A stretch of DNA of 64,000 nucleotides from an uncultured Rhodospirillaceae bacterium (GTDB lineage: Bacteria > Pseudomonadota > Alphaproteobacteria > Rhodospirillales > Magnetospirillaceae). Shown here in pieces: positions 8,083-18,238 of this stretch (positions are counted from its first letter, which is position 1; each line of letters starts with the position of its first letter). The notes under the pieces are model-generated. The model did no database searches and was not told the DNA's origin. It was given only the letters and a program-made list of their open reading frames with translations. Made by a program: the position numbers and the translations under genes. The stretch spans positions 1 to 64,000 of the forward strand of contig CAIUSV010000087.1 in the NCBI GenBank assembly GCA_903901915.1, read 5' to 3'.

Positions 8083-11034
8083 TTAGTTGACGACGGCGAT
8101 CGGTAATAGTCGGTCGAGAGCCTCCTTCAGGCGAGGCAGTTCGACCGGCTTGGCCAGATAGACATCCATGCCGGCGGCCGAGCAGTGTTCCGCCTCGCCG
8201 GACATGGCGTTGGCGGTCAGGGCGACGATGGGGGTGCGGCGGCCCGACGAGGCCTCTTCGGCGCGGATGGCGGCGGTGAGTTGGAAGCCGTCCATTCGCG
8301 GCATATGACAGTCGGTGATCACCAGGGCGAACGGCCGCTGCCGCCATGCCGCCAGGGCGGCGGCGCCATCGCCGCAGACCTCGGCGGGATAGCCCAGCAG
8401 ATGCAGTTGGCGCAAGATCACCTGCTGGTTCACCGGGTGGTCCTCGGCGATCAGAATGGGAGCGCCGGTCCACGGCGCGGCGGGAGTGGCGGGGGCGGCG
8501 GGAATGGCGGCGGCGGCTCCGGCGGCGGCGGGCGCCCGGGCCGCGCGGATGGCGGCGTCCAGCAACTGGGTCGCCGTCAGCGGCCGCCCAAGAAAGCCGA
8601 CGCAGCCGGGAAGGCGTTCCAGCTCGAAGCGGCCGGTGGGAAGGGTGCCATCGATGAACAGCAGCGGAGTGGTTCCCAGCGGTTCCAGGTCGGTGACGCC
8701 GACCGTGTCGCTGCCCAGCACCGCCAGATCGAACGGCGCCTGGGTGGCGGTGGCCTTGCGTGATGCCGCCACCGCCTCGCGGGCGCCGGGGACTCGTACC
8801 ACGGCGGCGCCGGCCTGTTCGGTCACCCGCGCGATCAAGGCGCGCTCGTCGGCAAAGGGGGCGACCACCAGCACACGGATGCCCATCAGTTCGATGGTCG
8901 GCTCGATCGCCCCGGCTGCCGCCTCTCCCGCCGCCTCCGCACCGGCAGCCGCCAGCGGCAGGCTGACCCAGAAGGTCGAGCCAAGCCCCGGCCGAGTATC
9001 GAAGCCGATGGTACCATCCATCAGATCGACCAGGCGCCGGGTGATGGCCAGTCCCAGGCCGGTGCCGCCGAACCGGCGGGTGGTCGAGGTTTCCGCCTGG
9101 GTGAACGGCTGGAACAGCCTGTCGCGGATAGCCGGCTCGATACCGATGCCGGTATCCACGACGCGGATCTGCACCCAGGCGATACCGTCGGGGCCGGCAC
9201 CGATCCGTTCGACGTGCAGGCTCACCCTGCCGGCTACGGTGAACTTGACGGCATTGCTGGCCAGATTGACCAGAATTTGGCGCAGCCGCGCCGGGTCGGC
9301 GGTTACCAGCGGCGGTATCGCCGGGTCGATGAAGGCGCGTACCGACACTCCCTTCGCGGCGGCGGCGGGAAGTACCGCCGTGGCGACGTCGTCGACGATC
9401 TGGCGGAGCGATATCGCCACCCGTTCCAGTTCCAGGCGTCCGGCCTCGATCCTGGAGTAGTCCAACACGTCGTCGATGATGCGCAGCAACGCCAGCCCCG
9501 ATGCCCGCGTGGTGTCGATCAACTGTCGCTGGTCGCCGTCGAGCCCGGTGTGGCCCAGCAGGTCCAGCGTGCCGATCACCCCGTTCATGGGGGTGCGGAT
9601 CTCGTGGCTCATGGCGGCCAGGAACGACGACTTGGCCATGTTGGCGGCCTCGGCGGCTTCCTTGGCGAAGGTCAGGGCGTCGATGGCGGCATCGCGGTCG
9701 CCGGTGGCCTCGTGGAACTTGGCCACGACCCGGTTGAACGCGGCGGCGATTTCGGCCGCCTCGGTTTCGGGCGCGGCGGCAATCGGCAGGGCGAAGGACA
9801 GCGGATGTTCGTGCGCCTCCATCTGGACCAGCAGGTCCTGAAGGGTCCTTCGGTTGGCCTCGCCGGCGCGGCGTTCGGCCTCGGCGCGTTCGCCTTCCAG
9901 CCGCTGCTTTTCCAGGGCGTTATGCCGAAACACCGCGACGGTTCGCGCCATCGCCGCCAGTTCGTCGTGCAGATCACGGTCTTCGACTTCCTGCGACCAG
10001 TCACCGCCGGCCCCGGCCTCCATCGCCCGGCGCAGGCCCAGCAGCGGGGTGCGGATCGACTGGCCGATCGCCCAACTGATCCAGGCGCCGACCAGCAGCA
10101 GAACCGCCGCCGCCGCCGCCCCCGCGGCGGCCAGGCGCACCAGTTGCGAGTGAGAGCGGGAGCGTAGGGTTTCCTCGCGCTGGCGGCCTCGGCCGATCAG
10201 GCGGTCGATGGACGCCGACATGGCGGCCTGACTGGCATCGACCTCGTCGCCGAGGACGCGCGAACGCTCCTCGAAACTCCGCGCCAGGGCGTCGATGGCG
10301 CCGGTCAGCGAGCGGGCGCGCTGCGCCAGGGCATTCAGGGCGTCGCGTTGCAGGTCACTGGCCGCCAGTCCCGCCAGGATCGGAATGGTTTCCGTCATGC
10401 GTTGCAGGCTGGCGTGGGCATTGGCGGCGCGGGCGGGGTTGCCGTTGAAGTAGAACAGGTTGATGGCAAGCAGGGCATCGACGAAATTCTCGTGGGACTT
10501 GACCAGCGCCGGCGTCAGTGCGTCGCCGCCCCGGGCTCGGGCGGTCGAGTTGAGAATGGCGTAAAGGCCCGACATCTCGCGCGTGCTCTGCAGCACCTGG
10601 CTTTCGTACAGGCGGCCGATATCGGCGTTGATCGCCTTCAGCGTCTGGAAGCCGGCGACGAAATTGCGCGCGGCGTGATGCATGGCGATGGCGTCGTCCG
10701 ACAGCGGCTTTTCGTGGGCGGTAGCGTCGCCCATGGCAACGAACAGCTCTTCCGAATGGCGCATGGCCTCCTTCAGCAGATCCTCGGTGGGATTGGCCAG
10801 GTACTGGCGGATCTGGCCCTGAAGGCGGCTGGCGCGGATGTCGATGTCGGCCAGGGCACCGGTACGGCGCTGGACCGTGCGCAGTTCGTCGATATCGCCA
10901 CTGACCACCAGGGCGGCGTGCCAGCCCAGCCCGCCCACCGCCAGCGCCACGAACACGTTGAGCGCAACCACGAGTGGAATGCGCCAAGCGATGGGCAAAG
11001 CCCTGATCCAGCGAACGAACCGAGCGTGTGCCAT
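8083..11034 (-). CDS. Hybrid sensor histidine kinase with helical-bundle sensor and two receiver modules
   Basis: A 983-residue inner-membrane hybrid kinase. TM1 is at about residues 15-35, followed by a periplasmic all-helical bundle of about 265 residues, TM2 (about 305-325) and a HAMP-like linker. HisKA has the H-box [12 protein letters not shown] (about 475) and the ATPase domain has N and G boxes including DTGIGIEP and [10 protein letters not shown] degenerate receiver (about 715-830, lacking the aspartate pocket) and an intact receiver ([12 protein letters not shown], phosphoacceptor in [13 protein letters not shown]) follow. No Hpt domain is present, so transfer to a separate Hpt protein is expected. 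ATG 11034 is chosen because the 46 residues upstream are not sensor-like. It is divergent from the NsrR-like gene. Confidence 0.9.
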   Translation of the reverse strand: MAHARFVRWIRALPIAWRIPLVVALNVFVALAVGGLGWHAALVVSGDIDELRTVQRRTGALADIDIRASRLQGQIRQYLANPTEDLLKEAMRHSEELFVAMGDATAHEKPLSDDAIAMHHAARNFVAGFQTLKAINADIGRLYESQVLQSTREMSGLYAILNSTARARGGDALTPALVKSHENFVDALLAINLFYFNGNPARAANAHASLQRMTETIPILAGLAASDLQRDALNALAQRARSLTGAIDALARSFEERSRVLGDEVDASQAAMSASIDRLIGRGRQREETLRSRSHSQLVRLAAAGAAAAAVLLLVGAWISWAIGQSIRTPLLGLRRAMEAGAGGDWSQEVEDRDLHDELAAMARTVAVFRHNALEKQRLEGERAEAERRAGEANRRTLQDLLVQMEAHEHPLSFALPIAAAPETEAAEIAAAFNRVVAKFHEATGDRDAAIDALTFAKEAAEAANMAKSSFLAAMSHEIRTPMNGVIGTLDLLGHTGLDGDQRQLIDTTRASGLALLRIIDDVLDYSRIEAGRLELERVAISLRQIVDDVATAVLPAAAAKGVSVRAFIDPAIPPLVTADPARLRQILVNLASNAVKFTVAGRVSLHVERIGAGPDGIAWVQIRVVDTGIGIEPAIRDRLFQPFTQAETSTTRRFGGTGLGLAITRRLVDLMDGTIGFDTRPGLGSTFWVSLPLAAAGAEAAGEAAAGAIEPTIELMGIRVLVVAPFADERALIARVTEQAGAAVVRVPGAREAVAASRKATATQAPFDLAVLGSDTVGVTDLEPLGTTPLLFIDGTLPTGRFELERLPGCVGFLGRPLTATQLLDAAIRAARAPAAAGAAAAIPAAPATPAAPWTGAPILIAEDHPVNQQVILRQLHLLGYPAEVCGDGAAALAAWRQRPFALVITDCHMPRMDGFQLTAAIRAEEASSGRRTPIVALTANAMSGEAEHCSAAGMDVYLAKPVELPRLKEALDRLLPIAVVN

Positions 11035-11186
11035 CCGGCTTCCATGCCATTTCAGAGACGGTCGAAGGAATGGTACGCGCCTGGACCCCGGCAGGGAAGG
11101 GGGCTTCAGGCGATCCCCCATCTTGACCGGCACCGCGCATTGCTCCAGCATGGTGTCTTTCTGATTTTCCACGGACGTGGATGGCT

Positions 11187-11609
11187 ATGCGCCTTACCTT
11201 GCACACCGATTACGCGCTGCGGGTTCTCGTCCACGTCGGTCTCCGGGACGGTGATCTGGTGACCATCAGCGACATCGCCGACTGTTACGGCATCTCCAAG
11301 AATCATTTGACCAAGGTGGTCCATCAGTTGGGACGCAGCGGCTATCTGGAGACGGTTCGCGGCAAGTTCGGCGGCGTCCGGCTGTTGCGCGAGCCCGCCG
11401 ATATCCGTCTCGGCCAGTTCATCCGCGAGACCGAAGAGGATTTCGCCCTGGTCCGCTGCATGCGCTGCGACTCGCGGGACGAGTGCCGACTGAAGGGCCG
11501 CTGTCTCGCCCAGACCGCGCTGGCCGCCGGCCTGGGGGCGTTCTTCGGCGAGCTTGATCGCTATACCCTGGCGGACATGCTGGACAGCGAACGGGGGGCC
11601 GTCCAGTAA
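11187..11609 (+). CDS. Rrf2-family regulator, NsrR-like nitric-oxide sensor
   Basis: The N-terminal winged helix (RLTLHTDYALRVLVHVG, then ISKNHLTKVVHQLGRSGYLETVRGKFGG) and the C-terminal LDRYTLADML are typical of NsrR, an Fe-S transcription repressor that releases DNA on reacting with NO. The cluster cysteines are spaced C-x5-C-x5-C (CDSRDECRLKGRC), as in NsrR. An extra upstream cysteine gives CMRC. The start may be the ATG at 11181 (MAMRLT) or at 11187 (MRLT); family alignment by eye favours 11187. No clear target gene (hmp, nor) adjoins it, so its targets are unknown. It is divergent from the hybrid kinase. Confidence 0.85.
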   Translation: MRLTLHTDYALRVLVHVGLRDGDLVTISDIADCYGISKNHLTKVVHQLGRSGYLETVRGKFGGVRLLREPADIRLGQFIRETEEDFALVRCMRCDSRDECRLKGRCLAQTALAAGLGAFFGELDRYTLADMLDSERGAVQ

Positions 11610-11695
11610 TACTGCCGTTTGGGTGAGGTTTCCCGCCGGCCGGAAACGGTGTATCCCTTGGTGTGGGGATCAACACCGTGGGGGAGTGGGGACCG

Positions 11696-12478
11696 ATGTC
11701 GTTTAGCGATGGCGCCGACAACGAAAATGAACTGAGGGTCATCAACGAGTTCCTCGACGAACTTCGCGATACCGCCAGCCAGTTGCAGGTGTTGCTGGGA
11801 AACCTGCGTTCTAAAAGCGTGCCCATGGCCGAGGGGTTGGCGACGCTCAAGCGCGAAGCCAGCAACCTGCGCAGCCACGCCCACGGCATGAATCTGCCGC
11901 TGATCAAGCTGATCACCCATCGGCTGGACGAGTATGTCGGCGAGCTGAACGTGGTCACCGGGGCCGAGATCGACGAGATCCAGGTCTTCATCGACAAGAT
12001 CGAGAAACTGGCCGACGGCGAGCAAGTCTCCGATGCCGAGGCTCCGGCGGTGGTCCGCGCCCTGCCGGCCAAACGCACCGCCGAGGTGGATTTCGGCAAG
12101 ATCGAAAAGAAGAACATCGAGATTTTGCTGGTGTTGCCCGAAAAGGCGATGGCCCACATCGTCGAACGGGAACTGGCGGCCTGCGGCTATCGCACGTCGG
12201 TCATCCGCGATGGCTTCGCCGCCATCGAGACGGTGGTGCGCACCCGGCCGGACATGGTGCTGGCCTCGATGGAACTGGGGATGCTGACCGGAATCGACCT
12301 GGGCTGCGCCCTTGCGGCCATGCCCACCACCCAGCAGATCCCTTTCGCCCTGTTCACGAGCTATGAGTGGGGCAGTCCCAAGCTGCGCGGCATGCCGCAG
12401 CGGGCGGCCCTGATCCGCAAGGGGGCGAAGTTCGGCGACGATCTGGCCGAGACCCTGGCTCGGTTCGAGATTACCTGA
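11696..12478 (+). CDS. Response-regulator-like protein with a pseudo-receiver
   Basis: This 260-residue soluble protein has an N-terminal helical region (about residues 8-125, possibly Hpt-like or coiled coil) and a C-terminal receiver-like domain starting at IEILLVLPEKAMAHIV. At the phosphoacceptor position the usual VLLDxxMPxxDG reads VLASMELGMLTG, so serine replaces aspartate. The acidic pair at the domain start is also missing. It therefore probably signals by protein contact rather than phosphorylation. Start ATG 11696 is preceded by GGGGAGTGGGGACCG. It overlaps the convergent LuxR-type gene by 8 bp at the 3' ends. Confidence 0.75.
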   Translation: MSFSDGADNENELRVINEFLDELRDTASQLQVLLGNLRSKSVPMAEGLATLKREASNLRSHAHGMNLPLIKLITHRLDEYVGELNVVTGAEIDEIQVFIDKIEKLADGEQVSDAEAPAVVRALPAKRTAEVDFGKIEKKNIEILLVLPEKAMAHIVERELAACGYRTSVIRDGFAAIETVVRTRPDMVLASMELGMLTGIDLGCALAAMPTTQQIPFALFTSYEWGSPKLRGMPQRAALIRKGAKFGDDLAETLARFEIT

Positions 12479-13259
12479 CCGGCGGGGTCTCGCCCCGTAT
12501 CCGGCCGCGCTTGCCCGCCTGTCGCCCGGTCTGGACGGCGGCGGATCGTTCGGTCAGGAGGCCGCTTTGCTCGGCGATGGCGACCGCCTCGGCGGTGGTT
12601 CTGGCGCCGATCTTGGTCCGCGCCGTGCGCAGCAGGCGGCCGACATTGGCTTCCGGCAATCCCAGGGCGGTGGCGATCTGCCACAGGCTCTCCCCGGCGG
12701 CGATACCCTTCAGACTGCGGCACTCCTCCGAACTGAGGCGTTGACCGTCTTCGTCCCGGCGGGAGGCCGTCAAACGGTCCACGGCCGCGTGATAGCACCG
12801 CCCGATCCCCGGCAGGCCGGGGTGGGTGGCGAGGGCTTGCCGCAGGCATTGCGACGTTTCAAATGCCAGACAAAGGAGCGCGAACCCCCCGTCGCGCGGC
12901 TCGAACGGGATGGTGTAGCCATCGCCGAGGCCGAATTGCGCCGCCTCGTCGAACAGCCGGCGCTGAGCGGGCGCAAGGGGGAGGCCGGCAAGAAAGCCCC
13001 AGTCGAACGGCGTCAGGGTGCATCGGGCCCGCGCCACCACCGGGTCGATGGCGCGATAGTTCATCGCGTGATAACGGGTTATCCACGGTTCGGGGTAGGT
13101 GGTGTCAAGATAGCGGATGCTACCGCCGGCGGCAAAGGAGGCATAGGCGTGGCAGCCGACCCCCGCCCGGACGGCGAAGCGCCGGAAGGCATCCCGCGCG
13201 GTGGCAAGAGTCCCGGCCCCGGCCAGGATGGCGGTCAGCTCGCCGATCGACTCGTCCAT
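12471..13259 (-). CDS. LuxR-type quorum-sensing receptor (solo)
   Basis: This 262-residue regulator has an N-terminal autoinducer-binding domain and a C-terminal LuxR helix-turn-helix. The acyl-homoserine-lactone pocket is fully conserved: WITRYHAMNYRAIDP gives the TraR W57-x3-Y61-x8-D70-P71 pattern, the tryptophan 14 residues later (PFDW) matches W85, and GDGYTIP covers G113. The HTH region runs LSSEECRSLKGIAAGESLWQIATALGL and onwards. No luxI-type synthase of the classical kind is adjacent, so it is a solo in this window. A 25-residue basic tail after the HTH is unusual. Start ATG 13259 (MDESIG) is chosen over 13280. Confidence 0.88.
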   Translation of the reverse strand: MDESIGELTAILAGAGTLATARDAFRRFAVRAGVGCHAYASFAAGGSIRYLDTTYPEPWITRYHAMNYRAIDPVVARARCTLTPFDWGFLAGLPLAPAQRRLFDEAAQFGLGDGYTIPFEPRDGGFALLCLAFETSQCLRQALATHPGLPGIGRCYHAAVDRLTASRRDEDGQRLSSEECRSLKGIAAGESLWQIATALGLPEANVGRLLRTARTKIGARTTAEAVAIAEQSGLLTERSAAVQTGRQAGKRGRIRGETPPVR

Positions 13260-13406
13260 GCCGCTGCTCCACCTGCACACTTTGGTCGTTTCGCGGCAAT
13301 TCTAGGTGTATTATTGAGTGCGGGCAAGGGTGTGCGGTGGGGGTTGATGGCGCTGTCGGGACGTGCTTCTATCGTGACGTACCATGATGAAGCAGGGCGG
13401 AATGTC

Positions 13407-14165
13407 ATGAAATCCGGTTGGTTGCTGTCGTTGTGGGCGCTGGCGGTGGTGATGATGATTCCGGCGGTCGCTCCCGCGGCGCGCGAGCTGACGGTGGGGG
13501 TCGAGGATATCGACTATTCGCCGGCTTACGGCGTGCGCGGCGGGCGGTTCGTCGGTGCCGGCGGGCAGATTCTCGATGCCTTCGCGGCGGCCAAGGGGCA
13601 TCGGCTGGTCTACCGGCCGTTACCGGTCAAACGGTTGCTGGCCGAGTTGATCCATGGCGGCGTCGATCTGAAGTTTCCCGACAGTCCCGATTGGCAGGCG
13701 AGCCTGCGCCGGGGCCAGTCCATCGCCTATTCCAAGCCGGTCTTCGCCTATATCGACGGCACCGTGGTGTTGCGTGACAACGCCGGCATGGGGGTCGATG
13801 CCGTGCGCCGGTTGGGTACCGTCGCCGGTTTCACTCCCTTCGCCTGGGGCGAGCGTATTCGGGCGGGAAAGGTGGAGTTGATCGAAAACCCCGGTTTCGA
13901 GCAGTTGTTGCGCCAGGTCCAGACCGGGCGTATCGATGGTGCCTATGTCAATATCGCGGTGGCGCTGCACTGGGCCGATCAGGTTCTCGACAGTCCCGGG
14001 TTGTTGGCGTTCGCCCCCGCTCTGCCCCATATCGCCGAATCCTACCGCCTGTCGTCGGTTTCGGCGCCTGAAATCATCGCCGAATTCGACGACTGGCTGA
14101 GCCGCAACGGCAAGCTGGTCGCCGACATCATCGCCCGCGCCGGCGCCGAGCGGGGCGTGCGGTAG
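13407..14165 (+). CDS. Periplasmic solute-binding protein (family 3 type)
   Basis: This 252-residue protein begins with a signal peptide (KSGWLLSLWALAVVMMIPAVAPAA) and then shows the fold pattern of family 3 extracellular solute-binding proteins: LTVGVEDIDYSPAYG, GAGGQILDAFAAAKGHRLVYRPLP, YSKPVFAY and a late hinge with RIDGAYVNIAVALHW. Such stand-alone proteins without permease genes often act as ligand sensors or partners of a signalling protein. The ligand is unknown. ATG 13407 is preceded by AGGGCGG. It is divergent from the LuxR-type gene (147 bp between starts). Confidence 0.8.
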   Translation: MKSGWLLSLWALAVVMMIPAVAPAARELTVGVEDIDYSPAYGVRGGRFVGAGGQILDAFAAAKGHRLVYRPLPVKRLLAELIHGGVDLKFPDSPDWQASLRRGQSIAYSKPVFAYIDGTVVLRDNAGMGVDAVRRLGTVAGFTPFAWGERIRAGKVELIENPGFEQLLRQVQTGRIDGAYVNIAVALHWADQVLDSPGLLAFAPALPHIAESYRLSSVSAPEIIAEFDDWLSRNGKLVADIIARAGAERGVR

Positions 14166-14173
14166 GGTAATGG

Positions 14174-14206
14174 AAAAAGGGCCGGTTCCCTTGCGGGAAC
14201 CGGCCC
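14174..14206 (-). terminator. Intrinsic terminator of nrdJ
   Basis: A perfect 12-bp stem (GGGCCGGTTCCC at 14179-14190 and GGGAACCGGCCC at 14195-14206, loop TTGC) is followed on the minus strand by TTTTT (14178-14174). It lies 48 bp past the nrdJ stop. The hairpin can also form in the opposite transcript that ends the binding-protein gene, though without a T-run on that side. Confidence 0.88.
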
Positions 14207-14253
14207 TGTCGTCGCGGACCGAGGAGATATTGGGATCGGGTCCGCGCCGGGGG

Positions 14254-17200
14254 TTATGAGCAGCCGGTGGTGCCGCCGCAGGTGTCGCATTTCAGGCAGG
14301 TGCCGTTGCGGACCAGGGTGAAGTTGCCGCATTCGGGGCAGGCATCGCCTTCATAGCCCTTCATGCGGGCGGTGCGGATCTGTTCGGCGCGGGCGTCGAA
14401 TTCCTGAAGCAGGGCCTCGGTATCGACCCCGACGGGGACCGCCGTCTGGGCCGACGCCGCCATTTGCATGCCGCCGGAGGCATCGCCCGCCGCCGAGCTC
14501 TGTCCGCCGCCCTGTTTGAGGAACAGCAGGTTGGACGAGCGGACATAGCCGCGCGATGCCACCCGTTCCACCACCGCGAGATGTTGAGCGGCGACGCTGG
14601 GGACGTCGAGCTGGCCTTCCGAGGCGCCGCGCCCGACGGTATCGGGCATCAGATCGGCCGGTTCGACATGGGCGAGGTCGCTGCGATCGAGATAGGAGAT
14701 CGCCAGCTCGCGGAAGACGTAGTCGAGGATCGAACTGGACATCTTGATGGTCTCGTTGCCCTCGACCATGCCCGATGGCTCGAACCGGGTGAAGGTGAAC
14801 GCCTCGACGAACTCCTCCAGCGGCACGCCGTATTGCAGGCCGACCGAGATGGCGATGGCGAAGTTGTTCATCATGGCGCGGAAAGCGGCGCCTTCCTTGT
14901 GCATGTCGATGAAGATCTCGCCCAGCTTGCCGTCCTCGTACTCGCCGGTGTGCAGGTAGACCTTGTGGCCGCCGACGATGGCCTTCTGGATATAGCCCTT
15001 GCGCCGGTCGGGCAGGCGGCGGCGGCGCTGTTCCTGGCTCAGCACCCGCTCGGCCATGCGCTCGGCGACGATCTCGGCGCGGGCCGCCGCGGGGGCCTCG
15101 GCCAGTTCCTCGGCCAGTTCGCCGGCGTCGTCCAGCAGCGATGCCTGTAGCGGCTGGCTGAGCTTGGAGCCGTCGCGATAAAGCGCGTTGGCCTTGACCC
15201 CCAGGCGCCACGACAGCATGTACGCTTCCTTGCAGTCCTCGACCGTGGCCGAATTGGCCATGTTGATGGTCTTGGAGATGGCGCCCGAGATGAAGGGCTG
15301 GGCGGCGGCCATCATGCGGATATGGCTGTCCACCGACAGCGACCGCTTGCCGATGCGGCCGCAGGGGCTGGCGCAGTCGAACACCGGCAGATGCTCGTGC
15401 TTGAGGAAGGGCGCGCCCTCCAGGGTCATGGCACCGGTGACGTAGGTATTGGCGAGGTCGATCTGCTCGCGGGTGAAGCCCAGCCAGGACAGCATGTCGA
15501 AGTTGTAGTCGTCCAGCCGGTCGCGGGGAATGCCAAGCTTCTCGGTGCAGAACTGTTCGCCCAGGCCGTACTTGTTGAAGACGAACTTGATGTCGAAGGC
15601 GCTTTCCAACTGGCCTTCGATGCGATCCAGGGTGTCTTCGTCGAACCCCTTGGCCTTCAGGCTGTCGTGGTTGACATGGGGCGCGCCGCGCAACGAGGCG
15701 TGGCCGACGGCATAGCGGATGATCTCGGCAATGTCGGCCTCGCCATAGCCGAGCGTGCGCAGCGCCTCGGGCACCATGCGGTTGATGATCTTGAAGTAGC
15801 CGCCGCCGGCCAGCTTCTTGAACTTGACCAGGGCGAAGTCGGGTTCGATGCCGGTGGTGTCGCAATCCATCACCAGGCCGATGGTGCCGGTGGGCGCCAC
15901 CACCGAGACCTGGGCGTTGCGGAAGCCGTGGCGTTCGCCCTTGGCCAGCGCCTCGTCCCACGCCTGACGCGCGGCGGCCAGCAGGGCGGCGTCGGGGCAG
16001 TTGGCGGCATCCAGCGGTACCGGCGAGACCGACAGGGCCTCGTAGCCGGTGCCCAGCCCGTGGGCGGCGCGGCGATGGTTGCGGATCACCCGCAGCATGG
16101 CGGCGCGATTCTTGTCGTAGCCCTCGAACGCCCCCAGCTCCTCGGCCATGTCGGCGGAGGTGGCGTAGGATTCGCCGGTCATCAGCGCGGTGATGGCGCC
16201 GATCAGGGCGCGGCCCTTGTCGCTGTCGTAGGGGATGCCCTCGGCCATCAGCAGGCCGCCGACATTGGCGTAGCCGAGGCCCAGCGTGCGGAACTCGTAG
16301 GACAGTTCGGCGATGCGCGGGCTGGGGAACTGGGCCATCAGCACCGAGATTTCCAGCACCACCGTCCACAGCCGCACGGCGTGGCGGAAACCCTCGATGT
16401 CGAAGCTGCCGTCGTCGCGGCGGAAGCACATCAGGTTGAGCGACGCCAGATTGCACGCCGTGTCATCGAGGAACATGTATTCCGAGCACGGATTCGAGGC
16501 GTTGATACGGCCCGATTCCGGGCAGGTGTGCCACTCGTTGATGGTGGTGTCGAACTGGATGCCGGGGTCGGCGCAGGCCCAGGCGGCCTCGCCGATCTGT
16601 TCCCACAGGTCGCGGGCCTTCAGCGTCTTGGCGATCTTGCTGGAGTTGCGATGCTTGAGCTGCCAGTCACCGTCGTTGATGACGGCGCCGAGAAAGCCGT
16701 TATCGACCCGCACCGTGTTGTTGGAATTCTGGCCCGACACCGTCAGGTAGGCCTCGGAATCCCAATCGGTGTCCAGCACCGGGAAGTCGATCTTGGTGTA
16801 ACCCTGGCGGGCGAACTGGATGACGCGCTGGATATAGTTTTCCGGAATCTCGCATTTGCGCGCCGCGATGATGGCCGCGCGCAGCCGCTTGTTGACCTTG
16901 GGGTCGAAGCGCGACGTGCCGTCGTCGGCGCCGTCCCATTCGCGGCAGGCGGCCATGACCTCGCCCAGATGCCTGGACGCCAGGCGCGAGCCGGCCACCA
17001 GGGCGGCCACCTTCTGCTCTTCCCGCACCTTCCAGGCGATGAACTTTTCGATGTCGGGGTGATCGACGTCGACCACCACCATCTTGGCGGCCCGCCGGGT
17101 GGTGCCGCCCGACTTGATGGCGCCGGCGGCGCGGTCGCCGATCTTGAGGAAGCTCATCAGCCCCGACGAGCGGCCGCCGCCCGACAGCCTTTCGCCCTCG

Positions 17201-17895
17201 CCGCGCAACCGGGAGAAGTTGGTGCCGGTGCCCGAGCCGTACTTGAACAGCCGGGCTTCGCGCACCCACAGATCCATGATGCCGCCCTCGTTGACGAGGT
17301 CGTCCTCGATGGACTGGATGAAGCAGGCGTGGGGTTGGGGATGCTCGTAGGCCGACTTCGAGCGGACCAGCTTGCCGGTCTTGAAGTCCACATAGGAATG
17401 CCCCTGGCCGGGGCCGTCGATGCCATAGGCCCAGTGCAGGCCGGTGTTGAACCATTGCGGCGAGTTGGGCGCTCCCATCTGGCGGGCCAGCATGTGGGCC
17501 ATCTCGTCGCGGAAGGCCAGCGCGTCGGCCTCGCCCTCGAAATAGCCGCCCTTCCAGCCCCAATAGGTCCAGGTGCCGGCCAGACGGTCGAACACCTGCC
17601 GGGCGCTGGTCTCGCCGACCGCCGGTTCGTCGCCGTCGGGCTCGTGGCGGCACAGCCATTCCGGCACGCCCTTTTCCGCCACCCGCCTCAGCCTGGCGGG
17701 AACGCCGGCCTTGCGGAAATACTTCTGCGCCAGCACGTCACACGCCACCTGGGACCAGTCGGCCGGGACCTCGATATCCCGGGCGGAAAACACCACCGAG
17801 CCATCGGGGTTGCGGATCTCGCTCGTCGCCTTGCGGAACTCGATTCCGGCATAGGCCGATTCACCGGTCTTGGTGTAATGACGCTGGACCCGCAT
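14254..17895 (-). CDS. nrdJ: Adenosylcobalamin-dependent ribonucleotide reductase (class II)
   Basis: This 1213-residue enzyme reduces ribonucleotides to deoxyribonucleotides using a B12 radical and works with or without oxygen. Recognisable features are [21 protein letters not shown] (catalytic cysteine and asparagine region), [43 protein letters not shown] and the C-terminal zinc-ribbon [20 protein letters not shown]. This is the long form found in alphaproteobacteria. ATG 17895 ([11 protein letters not shown]) has the SD AGAGGGG; the ORF upstream of it is non-coding. No cobalamin riboswitch is seen; an NrdR-type palindrome is present instead. Confidence 0.96.
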   Translation of the reverse strand: MRVQRHYTKTGESAYAGIEFRKATSEIRNPDGSVVFSARDIEVPADWSQVACDVLAQKYFRKAGVPARLRRVAEKGVPEWLCRHEPDGDEPAVGETSARQVFDRLAGTWTYWGWKGGYFEGEADALAFRDEMAHMLARQMGAPNSPQWFNTGLHWAYGIDGPGQGHSYVDFKTGKLVRSKSAYEHPQPHACFIQSIEDDLVNEGGIMDLWVREARLFKYGSGTGTNFSRLRGEGERLSGGGRSSGLMSFLKIGDRAAGAIKSGGTTRRAAKMVVVDVDHPDIEKFIAWKVREEQKVAALVAGSRLASRHLGEVMAACREWDGADDGTSRFDPKVNKRLRAAIIAARKCEIPENYIQRVIQFARQGYTKIDFPVLDTDWDSEAYLTVSGQNSNNTVRVDNGFLGAVINDGDWQLKHRNSSKIAKTLKARDLWEQIGEAAWACADPGIQFDTTINEWHTCPESGRINASNPCSEYMFLDDTACNLASLNLMCFRRDDGSFDIEGFRHAVRLWTVVLEISVLMAQFPSPRIAELSYEFRTLGLGYANVGGLLMAEGIPYDSDKGRALIGAITALMTGESYATSADMAEELGAFEGYDKNRAAMLRVIRNHRRAAHGLGTGYEALSVSPVPLDAANCPDAALLAAARQAWDEALAKGERHGFRNAQVSVVAPTGTIGLVMDCDTTGIEPDFALVKFKKLAGGGYFKIINRMVPEALRTLGYGEADIAEIIRYAVGHASLRGAPHVNHDSLKAKGFDEDTLDRIEGQLESAFDIKFVFNKYGLGEQFCTEKLGIPRDRLDDYNFDMLSWLGFTREQIDLANTYVTGAMTLEGAPFLKHEHLPVFDCASPCGRIGKRSLSVDSHIRMMAAAQPFISGAISKTINMANSATVEDCKEAYMLSWRLGVKANALYRDGSKLSQPLQASLLDDAGELAEELAEAPAAARAEIVAERMAERVLSQEQRRRRLPDRRKGYIQKAIVGGHKVYLHTGEYEDGKLGEIFIDMHKEGAAFRAMMNNFAIAISVGLQYGVPLEEFVEAFTFTRFEPSGMVEGNETIKMSSSILDYVFRELAISYLDRSDLAHVEPADLMPDTVGRGASEGQLDVPSVAAQHLAVVERVASRGYVRSSNLLFLKQGGGQSSAAGDASGGMQMAASAQTAVPVGVDTEALLQEFDARAEQIRTARMKGYEGDACPECGNFTLVRNGTCLKCDTCGGTTGCS

Positions 17896-18238
17896 TGTAT
17901 CCCCTCTGCTCGGCTGGTCGTGGACGACTCTCGTTCGACTAGGGAGCGCGAGACAAAGGACGGTTGCCACCCGGCCACCCCCCTTCCTCCGTCGCCCCAC
18001 AAGATGTTGTGGTTCTCCCTCGACAGAGACGCAGGCTATGACACGCGAGCTGGTCGCGTCAAGATGTAGTTCGTTCACAAACCTTACCCACGATATGCAG
18101 AATTTTGCTTTATATTGTGACGAAATACGATGAACACCCCCAAGGTATGGTGGATCGAGGTCCGCCTCTCAACCCCTCTGGACGGACGGGGGGGCTTTTG
18201 CCTATAGTCCGCCCGACACTTGCTGCGCGAGGACGATT
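17896..18238. other. Divergent promoter region between nrdJ and the NDUFA12-like gene
   Basis: This 343-bp gap holds the start regions of two divergent genes and the NrdR-like palindrome. A GC-rich stretch with a run of G (AACCCCTCTGGACGGACGGGGGGG, split here as seen near 18170-18196) can fold into a short hairpin just before the NDUFA12 gene. A short AT-rich part (18095-18130) may hold promoter elements. I see no further gene in it. Confidence 0.5.
17997..18012. promoter_or_regulatory. NrdR-box-like palindrome upstream of nrdJ
   Basis: CCACAAGATGTTGTGG has perfect 6-bp arms and, read on the minus strand, matches about 12 of 16 positions of the ACACwATATATwGTGT consensus bound by NrdR, the ATP/dATP-sensing repressor of ribonucleotide reductase genes. 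It lies about 100 bp upstream of the nrdJ start codon. NrdR boxes usually occur in pairs one or a few helical turns apart; no convincing partner is seen at that spacing. A weak half-site resemblance exists near 18104-18119. Confidence 0.5.

Noticed and set aside
13260-13406. lux box for the LuxR-type receptor
   Set aside because: ACCTGCA occurs near 13271 but there is no matching ACAGGT arm at the required distance.
15322-18069. Long plus-strand ORF of 915 residues opposite nrdJ
   Set aside because: It is the antisense reading of the nrdJ coding sequence in GC-rich DNA. It has repetitive G/A/H/D/Q-rich composition and no protein-family motif, while nrdJ is certain.
17896-18238. Cobalamin riboswitch for nrdJ
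   Set aside because: I looked for the B12-box and its flanking helices on the minus strand and did not find them; only the NrdR-like palindrome is present.
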